Of a stretch of 64,000 nucleotides of DNA, positions 25,228-33,713 are shown piece by piece. The stretch comes from CAZLFQ01 sp964558975 (GTDB lineage Bacteria > Pseudomonadota > Alphaproteobacteria > Rickettsiales > Midichloriaceae), in contig CAZLFQ010000001.1 of the NCBI GenBank assembly GCA_964558975.1, positions 434,001-498,000 on the forward strand, given 5' to 3'. Below the pieces are notes generated by a model that was not told the origin of the DNA, did not search any database, and saw nothing but the letters and a program-made list of their open reading frames with translations. The translations under genes were made by a program, and so were the position numbers. Position 1 is the first letter of the stretch. Every line of letters starts with the position of its first letter.

Positions 25228-26718
25228 ATGAAAAAGCTTATTGTTTGTTCAGTTTTCGCGGCAATAATCACTTGCTCTTCTACTATTTTGGCTCAATCTC
25301 AAACTGCCCTTATACCAACCCAGCAGGCAGCCACAGTTTCATTACCATCATTTGCTGATTTAGTTCAAACAACAATGCCAGCAGTTGTTAACATTTCCAC
25401 AAAGCAAAATGTACAGGTTTCTGCCAACCCATTTGAAGATTTAAAAAACGAAATTCCAGACGGAAACCAATTTGATTTATTTAGGGAGTTCTTTGATCGC
25501 GAGTTTAACTCACAAGATCAAAGACCTAAAAAGGCTACATCCTTAGGTTCAGGATTTATAGTAGACCCAAGTGGGATAGTTATCACAAATAATCACGTTA
25601 TTGCAGAAGCAGAAGAGATTAATGTTGTCATAGCAGAAAATGGAGAAGACAAGACATATAAAGCTAAGCTTATTGGTTCTGATCAAAAAACTGATTTAGC
25701 AGTTTTAAAAATTGAAGGTAGCAAAACTTTCCCATCATTAAAATTTGGCGATTCAGATAAATCAAGAGTTGGTGATTGGGTAATTACTATTGGCAACCCA
25801 TTCGGTCTTGGTGGCACTGTAACTAAAGGAATCATTTCCGCTAAATCCCGCTTCATTGCAGGTCAATTCGACGAATTCATTCAAACAGATGCTTCTATAA
25901 ACAGAGGGAATTCTGGTGGGCCAATGATCAATCTTCAGGGTGAAGTCATCGGTGTTAACTCCGTAATCATAAGTCCATCTGGCGGCAACGTTGGAATTGG
26001 GCTTGCAATCCCATCTAATTTAGCAAAACCAATAATTGATCAATTAAAAGAAAAAGGATCAATAGTTCGAGGCTGGTTAGGAGTAAAAATTCAACCCGTC
26101 ACAGAAGATATTGCTAGCAGCTTAGGGCTTACAGAATCAAAAGGAGCACTCGTTGCTGAAGTTGTAAAAGACAGCCCAGCAGATAAATCTGCTGTTAAAG
26201 TTGGCGATGTAATTACCAAATTTGATGGCAAACCAATATCATCAATGCAAAAACTTCCTCGCATAGTTGCAGAAACTCCACTTGGCAAAAAAGTTCAACT
26301 AGAATTCATCAGAGATGGTAAAACTATGGTTGTTGATACAGTCGTGGAAAAACCAACTGAAAATACAGAAGATCCAGCTCAACAAAAACAGGCAAAAAGC
26401 CCAACTCCTCCAGCTACAGGAAATGTTAATGTTTTAGGTATGAAACTTGAAAACTTCAGCCCAGCCATAAAACAGAAATTCAAACTTGATAAAGTTAGCG
26501 CAGGCGTAGTTGTTACAAAAGTAAATAGAAACACTGCGGCACAGGATGCTGGAATAAGAGCTGGCGATGTCATTACACGCTTTAATAAAATTAAAGTAGA
26601 AAAAGTCGAAGATTTAGATAAGGCAGTAAAAGACGCAAAATCTGCTGGAGCTAAAACCGGAGTTGTGTTACTTTCACGCGCGGGAAGTAGCCAGTTTATA
26701 GTTATAGATATTGAATAA
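25228..26718 (+). CDS. degP: Periplasmic serine protease DegP/HtrA (Do family)
   Basis: 496 aa from the ATG at 25228 (the frame also opens at a TTG two codons earlier). The signal peptide is MKKLIVCSVFAAIITCSSTILAQ. The trypsin-like domain has the triad H123 (NNHVIAEA), D156 (KTDLAVLKI) and S229 (RGNSGGP). Two PDZ domains follow: GWLGVKIQPVTEDIASSLGL from about 275, and a C-terminal one around DAGIRAGDVITRFNKIKV. It degrades or refolds damaged envelope proteins. The gap between domains is Pro/Gln-rich (PAQQKQAKSPTPPATG). The next gene starts at the base after the stop, so a shared transcript with the two glycosyltransferases is likely. Confidence 0.96.
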   Translation: MKKLIVCSVFAAIITCSSTILAQSQTALIPTQQAATVSLPSFADLVQTTMPAVVNISTKQNVQVSANPFEDLKNEIPDGNQFDLFREFFDREFNSQDQRPKKATSLGSGFIVDPSGIVITNNHVIAEAEEINVVIAENGEDKTYKAKLIGSDQKTDLAVLKIEGSKTFPSLKFGDSDKSRVGDWVITIGNPFGLGGTVTKGIISAKSRFIAGQFDEFIQTDASINRGNSGGPMINLQGEVIGVNSVIISPSGGNVGIGLAIPSNLAKPIIDQLKEKGSIVRGWLGVKIQPVTEDIASSLGLTESKGALVAEVVKDSPADKSAVKVGDVITKFDGKPISSMQKLPRIVAETPLGKKVQLEFIRDGKTMVVDTVVEKPTENTEDPAQQKQAKSPTPPATGNVNVLGMKLENFSPAIKQKFKLDKVSAGVVVTKVNRNTAAQDAGIRAGDVITRFNKIKVEKVEDLDKAVKDAKSAGAKTGVVLLSRAGSSQFIVIDIE

Positions 26719-27858
26719 ATGTTAGAGCCAAAAGTCATGCAAGTTCTCCCTGAGTTAAATCAGGGAGGCGTTGAAAGAGGAACAGTTGATATTGCAAACG
26801 CACTAATCCACTCTGGATACTCTACCTTTGTATGTTCAAATGGTGGGAAATTGGTTACAGATCTTGAAGCAATTCATGTAAAACACTTCAAACTTCCAGT
26901 TCATAGCAAAAACCCTTTTACTGTCATACGCAATGTTTTCAGACTGAAAGACATCATAAGGCAAAATGACATTAACATTGTTCATGCAAGATCACGTGCA
27001 CCAGCTTGGAGTGCATATTTTGCATGCCTTCTAACAGGATGCAATTTCGTTACAACTTTTCACGGCGCATATGGCGCTGAGCACTCTTTAAAACGATTTT
27101 ATAACTCGGTAATGCTTAGAGGCAAACGAGTAATTGCGATCTCTAACTTTATCCTCAAACACATAGAAACTAGGTACAGATGCAGCACTCAAAGAATTAG
27201 AGTAATTCATAGAGGTGTTGATCTAAATTATTTCGATCCCAAAAAAGTAAAAGATGATCGCATTACAAAAATTAAAAAAATTCTAAATGTCGAAATGAAT
27301 GGTAAAATAATTCTTTTACCTGCAAGAATTACAAGGCTAAAAGGACATCTCTATATGCTAGAGGCCTTAAAATATTTAAATAAAGAAGATTTCACATTCT
27401 TAATAGTTGGCGCAACTTCGGATAAACACTTTGAATACAAAAAAGAAATAGAAAGAACAGTTATTGTATATGGTCTCAAAGACAAAGTTCATATACTCAA
27501 TGCGGTTTCTGACATGCCAGCACTGTATTCAATATGCGACATTGTGGTTTGTCCAACAATTACCGCAGAAGCATTTGGCCGAACAATAACTGAAGCGCAG
27601 GCAATGAACAAGCTTGTAATAGCTACTAGAATTGGAGCACCAGTAGAAATAATTGAGGAGAAAAAAACTGGTTTTTTAGTATCCCCAAACGACCCTTCAG
27701 AGATGATGGATACTTTAAAGAAAGTATTTAAAATGGATGCAAAAGAGATTAAAAAAATTACAATCCTAGCTAAGTCAAAAGTTGAAAAAGATTTCTCACT
27801 CGAGAAAATGTGCTCTGAAACTTTAAAAGTTTATAATGAAGTGCTTTTAGAAAGTTAG
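26719..27858 (+). CDS. Family 4 glycosyltransferase (GT-B)
   Basis: 379 aa. The N-terminal Rossmann half begins KVMQVLPELNQGGVERGTVD, with the GGVER donor/acceptor loop. NIVHARSRAPAWSAYFA and TFHGAYGAEHS are typical of LPS- and exopolysaccharide-type transferases. The C-terminal half contains ILLPARITRLKGHLYMLEAL and the nucleotide-sugar signature TAEAFGRTITEAQAMNKLVIATR (the E-x7-E motif). Probably builds lipopolysaccharide core or surface glycan at the cytoplasmic face of the inner membrane; the sugar is not predictable. It abuts degP and is followed after 4 bp by a second GT4 gene. Confidence 0.88.
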   Translation: MLEPKVMQVLPELNQGGVERGTVDIANALIHSGYSTFVCSNGGKLVTDLEAIHVKHFKLPVHSKNPFTVIRNVFRLKDIIRQNDINIVHARSRAPAWSAYFACLLTGCNFVTTFHGAYGAEHSLKRFYNSVMLRGKRVIAISNFILKHIETRYRCSTQRIRVIHRGVDLNYFDPKKVKDDRITKIKKILNVEMNGKIILLPARITRLKGHLYMLEALKYLNKEDFTFLIVGATSDKHFEYKKEIERTVIVYGLKDKVHILNAVSDMPALYSICDIVVCPTITAEAFGRTITEAQAMNKLVIATRIGAPVEIIEEKKTGFLVSPNDPSEMMDTLKKVFKMDAKEIKKITILAKSKVEKDFSLEKMCSETLKVYNEVLLES

Positions 27859-27862
27859 GCAT

Positions 27863-28870
27863 ATGAAAATTTTCAATATCATGCTTTTCAAAAATCTTGG
27901 TGGTATTGAACAAGCTTTTTTAGATTATTGCGAAGCATTAACTCTCACAAAAAATCAAGTTATTCCTATAATTTGCAAAGGAGCAAAAATTAGTGAGTTA
28001 CTCACTCAGAAACCTTTGTTTTTAAATCCATTTGGTAGAAACGATCCTTTTGCATTACTTAAACTTAAATACTTTATACTTAGAGAGAAGCCAGATCTAA
28101 TCTTAGCGCACACAACTAAAGATACCGCGCTTGCTAGAAAAGTTGCAGGAAATATACCTGTTGTATCTATATCTCATGGATTCAATTTCAGACATTTGAT
28201 TGGCAAACAACATATAATTGCTATCACAAAACATATGTATGAAGAAATAATAAAGGCTGGGCATCCTAGCAAGCAAATTTCATACATTCCTAATATGGTT
28301 AGAGTTACTAACAAACTCAAAAAACCAAAAAAAATCTCGACAATCGGCTTTATGGGGAGATTAGAACCAATCAAAGGTTGTGATATTTTAATAAAAGCAT
28401 TGGCAGAACTAAAATCACAAGGAGTAAAGCTAAAATGCATAATTGCTGGAGAAGGTTCAGAGAAAGAAAATCTAATAAAATTAATAAAGAATTTGGATCT
28501 ATTCAAAGAAGTAAAAATGATTGGATGGGTTTTAGGTGATCAAAAACAAAAGTTTTTTGATGGAATAGATATATTTTGTTTACCATCTCATGAAGAAACT
28601 TTTAGCATTGTAATGCTTGAAGCACTTGCAAATTCTAAGCTAGTAATTTCTAGCAAGACAACAGGCCCCCAAGAAATAATTGGCAAAAGTGGGGGAGCAA
28701 TTTTCTTCAACAAGCTTGATCATTTAGATCTTGCCAAAAAAATTAAACACACTCTTTTGGGTAAATCCAATGTAGAGGAAAATATATCCAATGGTTACGA
28801 AGTAGCAAAAACATACTCTTTAAAAAAAGTTGCAAAAGATCTCGACTCAATGTTGAAAAAACTTATTTAA
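27863..28870 (+). CDS. Family 4 glycosyltransferase (GT-B)
   Basis: 335 aa. It starts MKIFNIMLFKNLGGIEQAFL, the glycine loop of the first Rossmann domain. PDLILAHTTKDTALARKVA and VVSISHGFNFRHLIGKQHII continue the N-half. The C-half has ISTIGFMGRLEPIKGCDILI, LKCIIAGEGSEKENL and the donor motif LPSHEETFSIVMLEALANSK (E-x7-E). It is more compact than its upstream neighbour and not a recent duplicate. Together they probably add successive sugars to LPS; kdsA and an MsbA-like exporter lie 4 kb away. Its last 8 bp overlap the convergent oxidoreductase gene. Confidence 0.88.
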   Translation: MKIFNIMLFKNLGGIEQAFLDYCEALTLTKNQVIPIICKGAKISELLTQKPLFLNPFGRNDPFALLKLKYFILREKPDLILAHTTKDTALARKVAGNIPVVSISHGFNFRHLIGKQHIIAITKHMYEEIIKAGHPSKQISYIPNMVRVTNKLKKPKKISTIGFMGRLEPIKGCDILIKALAELKSQGVKLKCIIAGEGSEKENLIKLIKNLDLFKEVKMIGWVLGDQKQKFFDGIDIFCLPSHEETFSIVMLEALANSKLVISSKTTGPQEIIGKSGGAIFFNKLDHLDLAKKIKHTLLGKSNVEENISNGYEVAKTYSLKKVAKDLDSMLKKLI

Positions 28871-29783
28871 TTTCTATAACAATTTTACCGACATGTTTAC
28901 GTGAGATCATCCTGTCCAAAGCTTTTGGGGTATCATTAAAATCATAAACCGAGTCTATAGTTGGCTTAATTCTCTTTGATTCTAAGATTGGCAAGAGTTT
29001 ATCGATTGTATACTTAATTAACTGAGCTTTTTGGCTGTTAGTTTTCGACCTTAAAGTACTACCGACTATTGTTAGGTTTTTCATTAAAACTGAAGCGAGG
29101 TTAATATTTGCTTTCGATCCGTCCATAACAGCAATTGAGACAATAGTTCCTTTGGGATTTAATGCAGAAATATTTTTCTCCATGTGTTCGCCACCTAATA
29201 TATCCAGTATTACATCTACCCCTCCTCTACTTTTTATTTCATCAACCCAGTCTGATTTATAATTAAATGTGAATTCGGCTTCAGTGCATTTCTCAATTTT
29301 ATCATCACTACCAACAGAACTATAAACTCTTGCTCCTACAGCTCTTGCTAGTTTAATTGCAAAATTTCCAATACCACTGGTAGCTCCATGAATTAAAACA
29401 GTTTTCCCTGAAGTAATTTTTGCAATCTTAAACAAGTTCAACCCAACTGTTATTAAAGCTTCTGGTAGTGCAGCAGCTTCAATGCTGTTATAGTTTTTTG
29501 GAATTGGGATAATTTGGTTTTGTGGCACCAAAACGTACTCTGCATAAGCACCAGAAGAAACTAATGCACAAATCTCTTCTCCTGTTTCAACTATTTCACC
29601 TGAAACCTCCATCCCCAAGACTGTCGATTTATCTGGTGATGGATATATTCCCTGAAGCTGTAATAAATCTGCCCGATTGACACCGAATGCTTTAACTTTA
29701 ACTATGTGATAGCCAGATCTAGGTGTGGGAATTTTAGCCTGAATTAATTCCAATTGGTTATTCGCAACACTCCAGCACTTCAT
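28863..29783 (-). CDS. Medium-chain NAD(P)H-dependent quinone oxidoreductase-like protein
   Basis: 306 aa, zinc-independent MDR superfamily (quinone oxidoreductase/enoyl reductase type). VNRADLLQLQGIYPSPDKST and GMEVSGEIVETG form the catalytic-domain start. The Rossmann loop is TVLIHGATSGIGNFAIKLAR, then VDVILDILGGEHMEKNISAL and RKHVGKIVIEI at the C-terminus. It is about 20 residues shorter than typical (325), with the shortening near the substrate region. Its substrate is unknown. A second MDR gene occurs at 47004 but the two are clearly diverged. Confidence 0.85.
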   Translation of the reverse strand: MKCWSVANNQLELIQAKIPTPRSGYHIVKVKAFGVNRADLLQLQGIYPSPDKSTVLGMEVSGEIVETGEEICALVSSGAYAEYVLVPQNQIIPIPKNYNSIEAAALPEALITVGLNLFKIAKITSGKTVLIHGATSGIGNFAIKLARAVGARVYSSVGSDDKIEKCTEAEFTFNYKSDWVDEIKSRGGVDVILDILGGEHMEKNISALNPKGTIVSIAVMDGSKANINLASVLMKNLTIVGSTLRSKTNSQKAQLIKYTIDKLLPILESKRIKPTIDSVYDFNDTPKALDRMISRKHVGKIVIEIK

Positions 29784-29832
29784 ACTTTTCTAAAAAATTA
29801 TCTTGTAATAAATATATTACTTTATTTTCAAA

Positions 29833-31464
29833 TTATCCACCCATCATATTTTGGGGTGGCCTACTGTTTTTTGCTCTATTTTTTCCATTTTCTCGCTCTA
29901 CAAAAGAACTATTTTCTGCAGCAAATTTAATCATATTGGCATGCTTTAGTGCCAGCATTTCGGCAGAAGAAAGATCCTCTCTTCTCTTTCCTTTGGGTAA
30001 TATGTCATTTTTAAATGCACTATATAATTCAAGTATTTTTGTTTTACTTGCACCATTTGCTATAGCATCAGATAAAGCCTTATAGTGAGGGTTATCGACT
30101 TTCCTTTCAATACTAGAAATCTTGTATTTCATTTTAGCATCAAATTGTACTACCCCAGCCTTATCTAGCCTTGAAGAAACACTTTTAGAATATGAGTGCA
30201 AAACTTCTTTTGATTTTTTTTGTTCCATTCTCAGATCTCGCTCTGAAACAGTTTTTGCTGCTTTATTATCTTGTCTAACCCCTTCCCTATATTCATTATA
30301 CATTGGGTTAAAATTTTTAAAAGATTTCGCATATGAAAACGCATCAGTAATCCAAACTTGTTTTGCATCTTGCCACCATGATCTTTCTAAAGATTTTGGC
30401 ATTAAACTATCTATTGAGTCTAGTTGCTTGTTTAATACTTTATTATACAAAGCTATACTATCAGCGTTACTTAAATTTTTATGTTTTGCCACTTCTTCTA
30501 ACGCCGCTTTTCTAGCTCTTAATATGGCAAGTTGCTTTCTTAAAGTTTCATTATTATCACCTATTCCAGTATATGTCAGACCTAATTGTTGTAGTAATCC
30601 AGCATTAGAATTTACCAATCTATCTTTTTGCTTACTAAATACCAAACTTTTTGCTGCAACTCCCGAAGAATCTAATAAATAACCTGATAAGATTGCTCCA
30701 AATCCAACAAAATTTGCCGACAAACCATTTGCTATTAATGGTATCAGTGTTGAAGGCATTCCATCAAGAAAACTTTTGCCAACTATTTTAGCAATATTTT
30801 GCTTAATCCATTCTTGATTTGCATTTTCAATTTTATTTAGCCCCAGTATTTTTATAAGCTCTTCGTATTGCTTTGGATTCTTTAAGTTCGCAAAAACTTT
30901 TTCTGCAATTGCTTTGCCTTCTGATTTTAAAAGTAAAATTTCCTGCGCTAAAGCTTGCTCTTCTTTTAGCTTTCGCATAGTTCTAAACGTGTTGACTTCT
31001 TTATACATATTATAGGCTACAGTAGCCAGAGAAACAGCCAAACTACCGATTGTAAGCCCAAGAAGAATTGGATTAGAGCTTATTGTAGCAAGGCCAGCCA
31101 AAATACCAGTGACAACAATTATTCTAGACACGCCTGGCGAAGTTAAAAAGTTAAAAGCTTGATATAACCTCAGTTTTATTCTTGCCCCAATACTATTACT
31201 AGTTAGAGCATCTTCACTAATCTCTTTTTCGAAATATGAATATTTCTTGCCTTTACTATCTACTTTTACGTCGTAGTAGTTTTTGTGACCTCTGATATCA
31301 ACTTTTACATCATAATAGCTTTCGTGATCTTTAATAAAAGCTTCACGAAAACTCCATGCATTCGAAGCTAACTCCTTAATATTTTTAAAATTCATGCGGA
31401 AGCCTAAAGCTTGCTTCAAAGCCACATTTCCTATTGATAGTGCATAAACTAACCACTCTGGCAT
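29833..31464 (-). CDS. Membrane-associated orphan with tandem YYDVKVD repeat (543 aa)
   Basis: No family recognised. Near the N-terminus, YYDVKVD occurs twice 13 residues apart (50-56 and 63-69), followed by a degenerate third unit (KKYSYFEKE). Around 112-153 there are two hydrophobic segments (IIVVTGILAGLATI and LLGLTIGSLAVSLATVAY), and a third at about 233-262 (STLIPLIANGLSANF). The rest is highly charged and helical, with probable coiled coil, and ends in a basic Asn/Pro-rich tail (RAKNSRPPQNMMGG). There is no signal peptide. The layout of membrane hairpin plus charged helices resembles inclusion-membrane or effector proteins of intracellular bacteria, an inference only. Confidence 0.75.
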   Translation of the reverse strand: MPEWLVYALSIGNVALKQALGFRMNFKNIKELASNAWSFREAFIKDHESYYDVKVDIRGHKNYYDVKVDSKGKKYSYFEKEISEDALTSNSIGARIKLRLYQAFNFLTSPGVSRIIVVTGILAGLATISSNPILLGLTIGSLAVSLATVAYNMYKEVNTFRTMRKLKEEQALAQEILLLKSEGKAIAEKVFANLKNPKQYEELIKILGLNKIENANQEWIKQNIAKIVGKSFLDGMPSTLIPLIANGLSANFVGFGAILSGYLLDSSGVAAKSLVFSKQKDRLVNSNAGLLQQLGLTYTGIGDNNETLRKQLAILRARKAALEEVAKHKNLSNADSIALYNKVLNKQLDSIDSLMPKSLERSWWQDAKQVWITDAFSYAKSFKNFNPMYNEYREGVRQDNKAAKTVSERDLRMEQKKSKEVLHSYSKSVSSRLDKAGVVQFDAKMKYKISSIERKVDNPHYKALSDAIANGASKTKILELYSAFKNDILPKGKRREDLSSAEMLALKHANMIKFAAENSSFVERENGKNRAKNSRPPQNMMGG

Positions 31465-31525
31465 ATAACATTACTTGCGTTACATAACCTTAAAATACAA
31501 AAATTAGATTAATAAATGGTTAATT

Positions 31526-32833
31526 TTATAATTTATTCGCCAAGAGCACATCTCCTGCAAGGTATAACGAGCCACACACCAGTATTCTAGCCTCATTTTG
31601 TGAATGAGAAATGATGGTTTTAATAGCATGTGTTATATCATCACATTCAAAAGCCTCAAAACCTAAGTTCTTAGCACCATTCACTATATTTTGAGCCAAT
31701 TCACCTAGTGGCTCTGACTGAACTTTAATCCCATATACGGCTTCAACTTTACCTTTAAAATGCTCTAAAAAGCTGGTTATGTCCCTATTTCCTGTTCTTC
31801 CATTCACCAAATAAGTTGGCTTATCTTTCCATAAATTTTCAACAGTTGCTGCAACCATTTGCGCACCATTATTATTATGCGCACCATCTACCCACAACTC
31901 AAAACCTTCTGGTAACATTTTATGAAGCACACCAGAAGTTATTCTTTGCATCCTAGCTGGCCAAAAAGTATTTTTTAAACCATTACAAATACTCTCATAA
32001 TTTACTTCAAAGTCTAAAACTCTAAGAGCTGCGACTGCACAAGCAGCATTCATAATTTGGTGCAGACCAAATAACGAAGGTTTTGGAAATGAAAATTTTT
32101 CTTGGGTTTCTAAATCAATAAAATCAAAGCCATTTTCTGTTACTTCAAAATCCCAGTCTTCCCCCCAAGCATAATATGGCGCATTCATTTCAACGCACTT
32201 ATTTTTTATAACATCAAAAGCTTCTTTTGTTTGCCAACCAATAATACAAGGTACTCCTTTTTTGATTATTCCTGCTTTTTCACCTGCAATTTTGGCAATT
32301 GTATCTCCTAAATATTCCATATGATCATCAGATATAGGCGTGATTATAGTTAGAATGGGTTTTTCAACTACATTCGTCGCATCTAACCTTCCACCTAAGC
32401 CTGTTTCAAGAAGTAATATATTAGCAGGGTTTTTTGAGAATGCTAAAAAAGCACCAGCCGTTGTGCCTTCAAAAAATGTTGTTTGTAAATCGCCAGCTAC
32501 AATTCTAGTTTGCTCCATAATTTCATACAGATACTCGTCGCTAATTTCTTCACCTGCAATTGTTATTCGTTCATTGAATCGAGTAATATGGGGAGAAATA
32601 TACCTGTGAACGGAATATCCAGAGCATTCAAAAATTGATTTCAAATATGCAAGTGTTGACCCTTTACCATTTGTGCCTGCAATATGGATTGTTGGTGGCA
32701 GCTTATCTTCGGGATGATGCAACCTTGCAAGCAGCTCTTTAACCCTTGAAAGTCCTAAGTTAATATCTTTTTTACCATGAGGAACAGGCCAATGAGGAAG
32801 GAAAACCATAAAATCATTGTTTATATAATTCAC
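31526..32833 (-). CDS. folC: Bifunctional dihydrofolate/folylpolyglutamate synthase
   Basis: 435 aa. FolC joins L-Glu to dihydropteroate and extends the polyglutamate tail of folates. The ATP loop is HIAGTNGKGSTLAYLKSIF near residue 50, then RYISPHITRFNERITIAG, LLETGLGGRLDATN and the ligase signature ITPISDDHMEYLGDTIAKIA with GEKAGIIKKGV. The C-terminal domain contains ELWVDGAHNNNGAQM. It implies folate synthesis from p-aminobenzoate, fitting the CADD gene at 56010. Divergent from kdsA with only about 40 bp between starts, so their promoters must overlap. Confidence 0.95.
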   Translation of the reverse strand: MNYINNDFMVFLPHWPVPHGKKDINLGLSRVKELLARLHHPEDKLPPTIHIAGTNGKGSTLAYLKSIFECSGYSVHRYISPHITRFNERITIAGEEISDEYLYEIMEQTRIVAGDLQTTFFEGTTAGAFLAFSKNPANILLLETGLGGRLDATNVVEKPILTIITPISDDHMEYLGDTIAKIAGEKAGIIKKGVPCIIGWQTKEAFDVIKNKCVEMNAPYYAWGEDWDFEVTENGFDFIDLETQEKFSFPKPSLFGLHQIMNAACAVAALRVLDFEVNYESICNGLKNTFWPARMQRITSGVLHKMLPEGFELWVDGAHNNNGAQMVAATVENLWKDKPTYLVNGRTGNRDITSFLEHFKGKVEAVYGIKVQSEPLGELAQNIVNGAKNLGFEAFECDDITHAIKTIISHSQNEARILVCGSLYLAGDVLLANKL

Positions 32834-32874
32834 AGCAGTTATAATTCATCTAAACTAGAATTGAAAATGATAAT

Positions 32875-33708
32875 ATGACACGAGCCAAAAAAATTACTTT
32901 TCCCAAATTCTCAATATCTAACGATTCACCGTTAGTCATAATTGCTGGCCCTTGCCAGATGGAGTCTAGAGAGCACGCTATTGAAACCGCAGACTTTATT
33001 ACTAAAGTTTGTAAGAAAGCTGGCTTAAGTGTTGTATATAAAACTTCTTTTGACAAAGCCAATCGCACATCACTAAAGGGAAAGCGCGGCATGGGAATGG
33101 AAAAAGCACTTCCTATATTTGAAGAAATTAAAAGCAAATTTGGCTGTCCTGTTATTACAGATATTCATAACGCTGAACAATGTGCCGAAGTGTCAAAAGT
33201 TGTAGACATACTTCAAATCCCTGCATTCTTATGTAGGCAAACAGATTTATTATTAGCTGCTGGAAACACTGGAGCGGTAATAAATGTTAAAAAAGGACAA
33301 TTCCTAGCACCATGGGATATTAAAAACGTAGCAGAAAAAATTGCCAGCACTGGTAACGAAAAAATCATGTTAACAGAACGGGGGGTTACATTTGGTTATA
33401 ACAGACTAATTAATGACATGCGTGCACTACCAATTATGGCAGAAACTGGCTACCCTGTTGTCTTTGATGCTACACACTCAATTCAAGAACCAAGCGGACA
33501 AGGTGGCGCAAGTGGTGGGCAAAGACAGTATGTAAAAACGGTTGCTCGTGCAGCTGTAGCTGTTGGAATTGCGGCGTTATTTATTGAAACCCACCCTGAT
33601 CCTGACAACGCACCAAGTGATGGTCCATGCATGTTGCCATTTAATGATTTAGAAAATTTCTTAGGTGAAATGGCGGCGTTTGATAAACTTGCTAAGTCAC
33701 TTAAGTAG
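32875..33708 (+). CDS. kdsA: 3-deoxy-8-phosphooctulonate synthase (KDO-8-P synthase)
   Basis: 277 aa. Condenses phosphoenolpyruvate with arabinose-5-phosphate, the committed step of KDO for lipopolysaccharide. LVIIAGPCQMESREHAIETA at the start, YKTSFDKANRTSLKGKRGMG (PEP/A5P binding), CPVITDIHNAEQC, IPAFLCRQTDLLLAA, MLTERGVTFGYNRLINDMR and DATHSIQEPSGQGGASGGQR are all canonical. Its presence shows an LPS-bearing outer membrane and argues against Anaplasmataceae, which lack it. Five bases separate it from the ABC exporter, probably the lipid A or LPS flippase. Confidence 0.97.
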   Translation: MTRAKKITFPKFSISNDSPLVIIAGPCQMESREHAIETADFITKVCKKAGLSVVYKTSFDKANRTSLKGKRGMGMEKALPIFEEIKSKFGCPVITDIHNAEQCAEVSKVVDILQIPAFLCRQTDLLLAAGNTGAVINVKKGQFLAPWDIKNVAEKIASTGNEKIMLTERGVTFGYNRLINDMRALPIMAETGYPVVFDATHSIQEPSGQGGASGGQRQYVKTVARAAVAVGIAALFIETHPDPDNAPSDGPCMLPFNDLENFLGEMAAFDKLAKSLK

Positions 33709-33713
33709 ACAAA

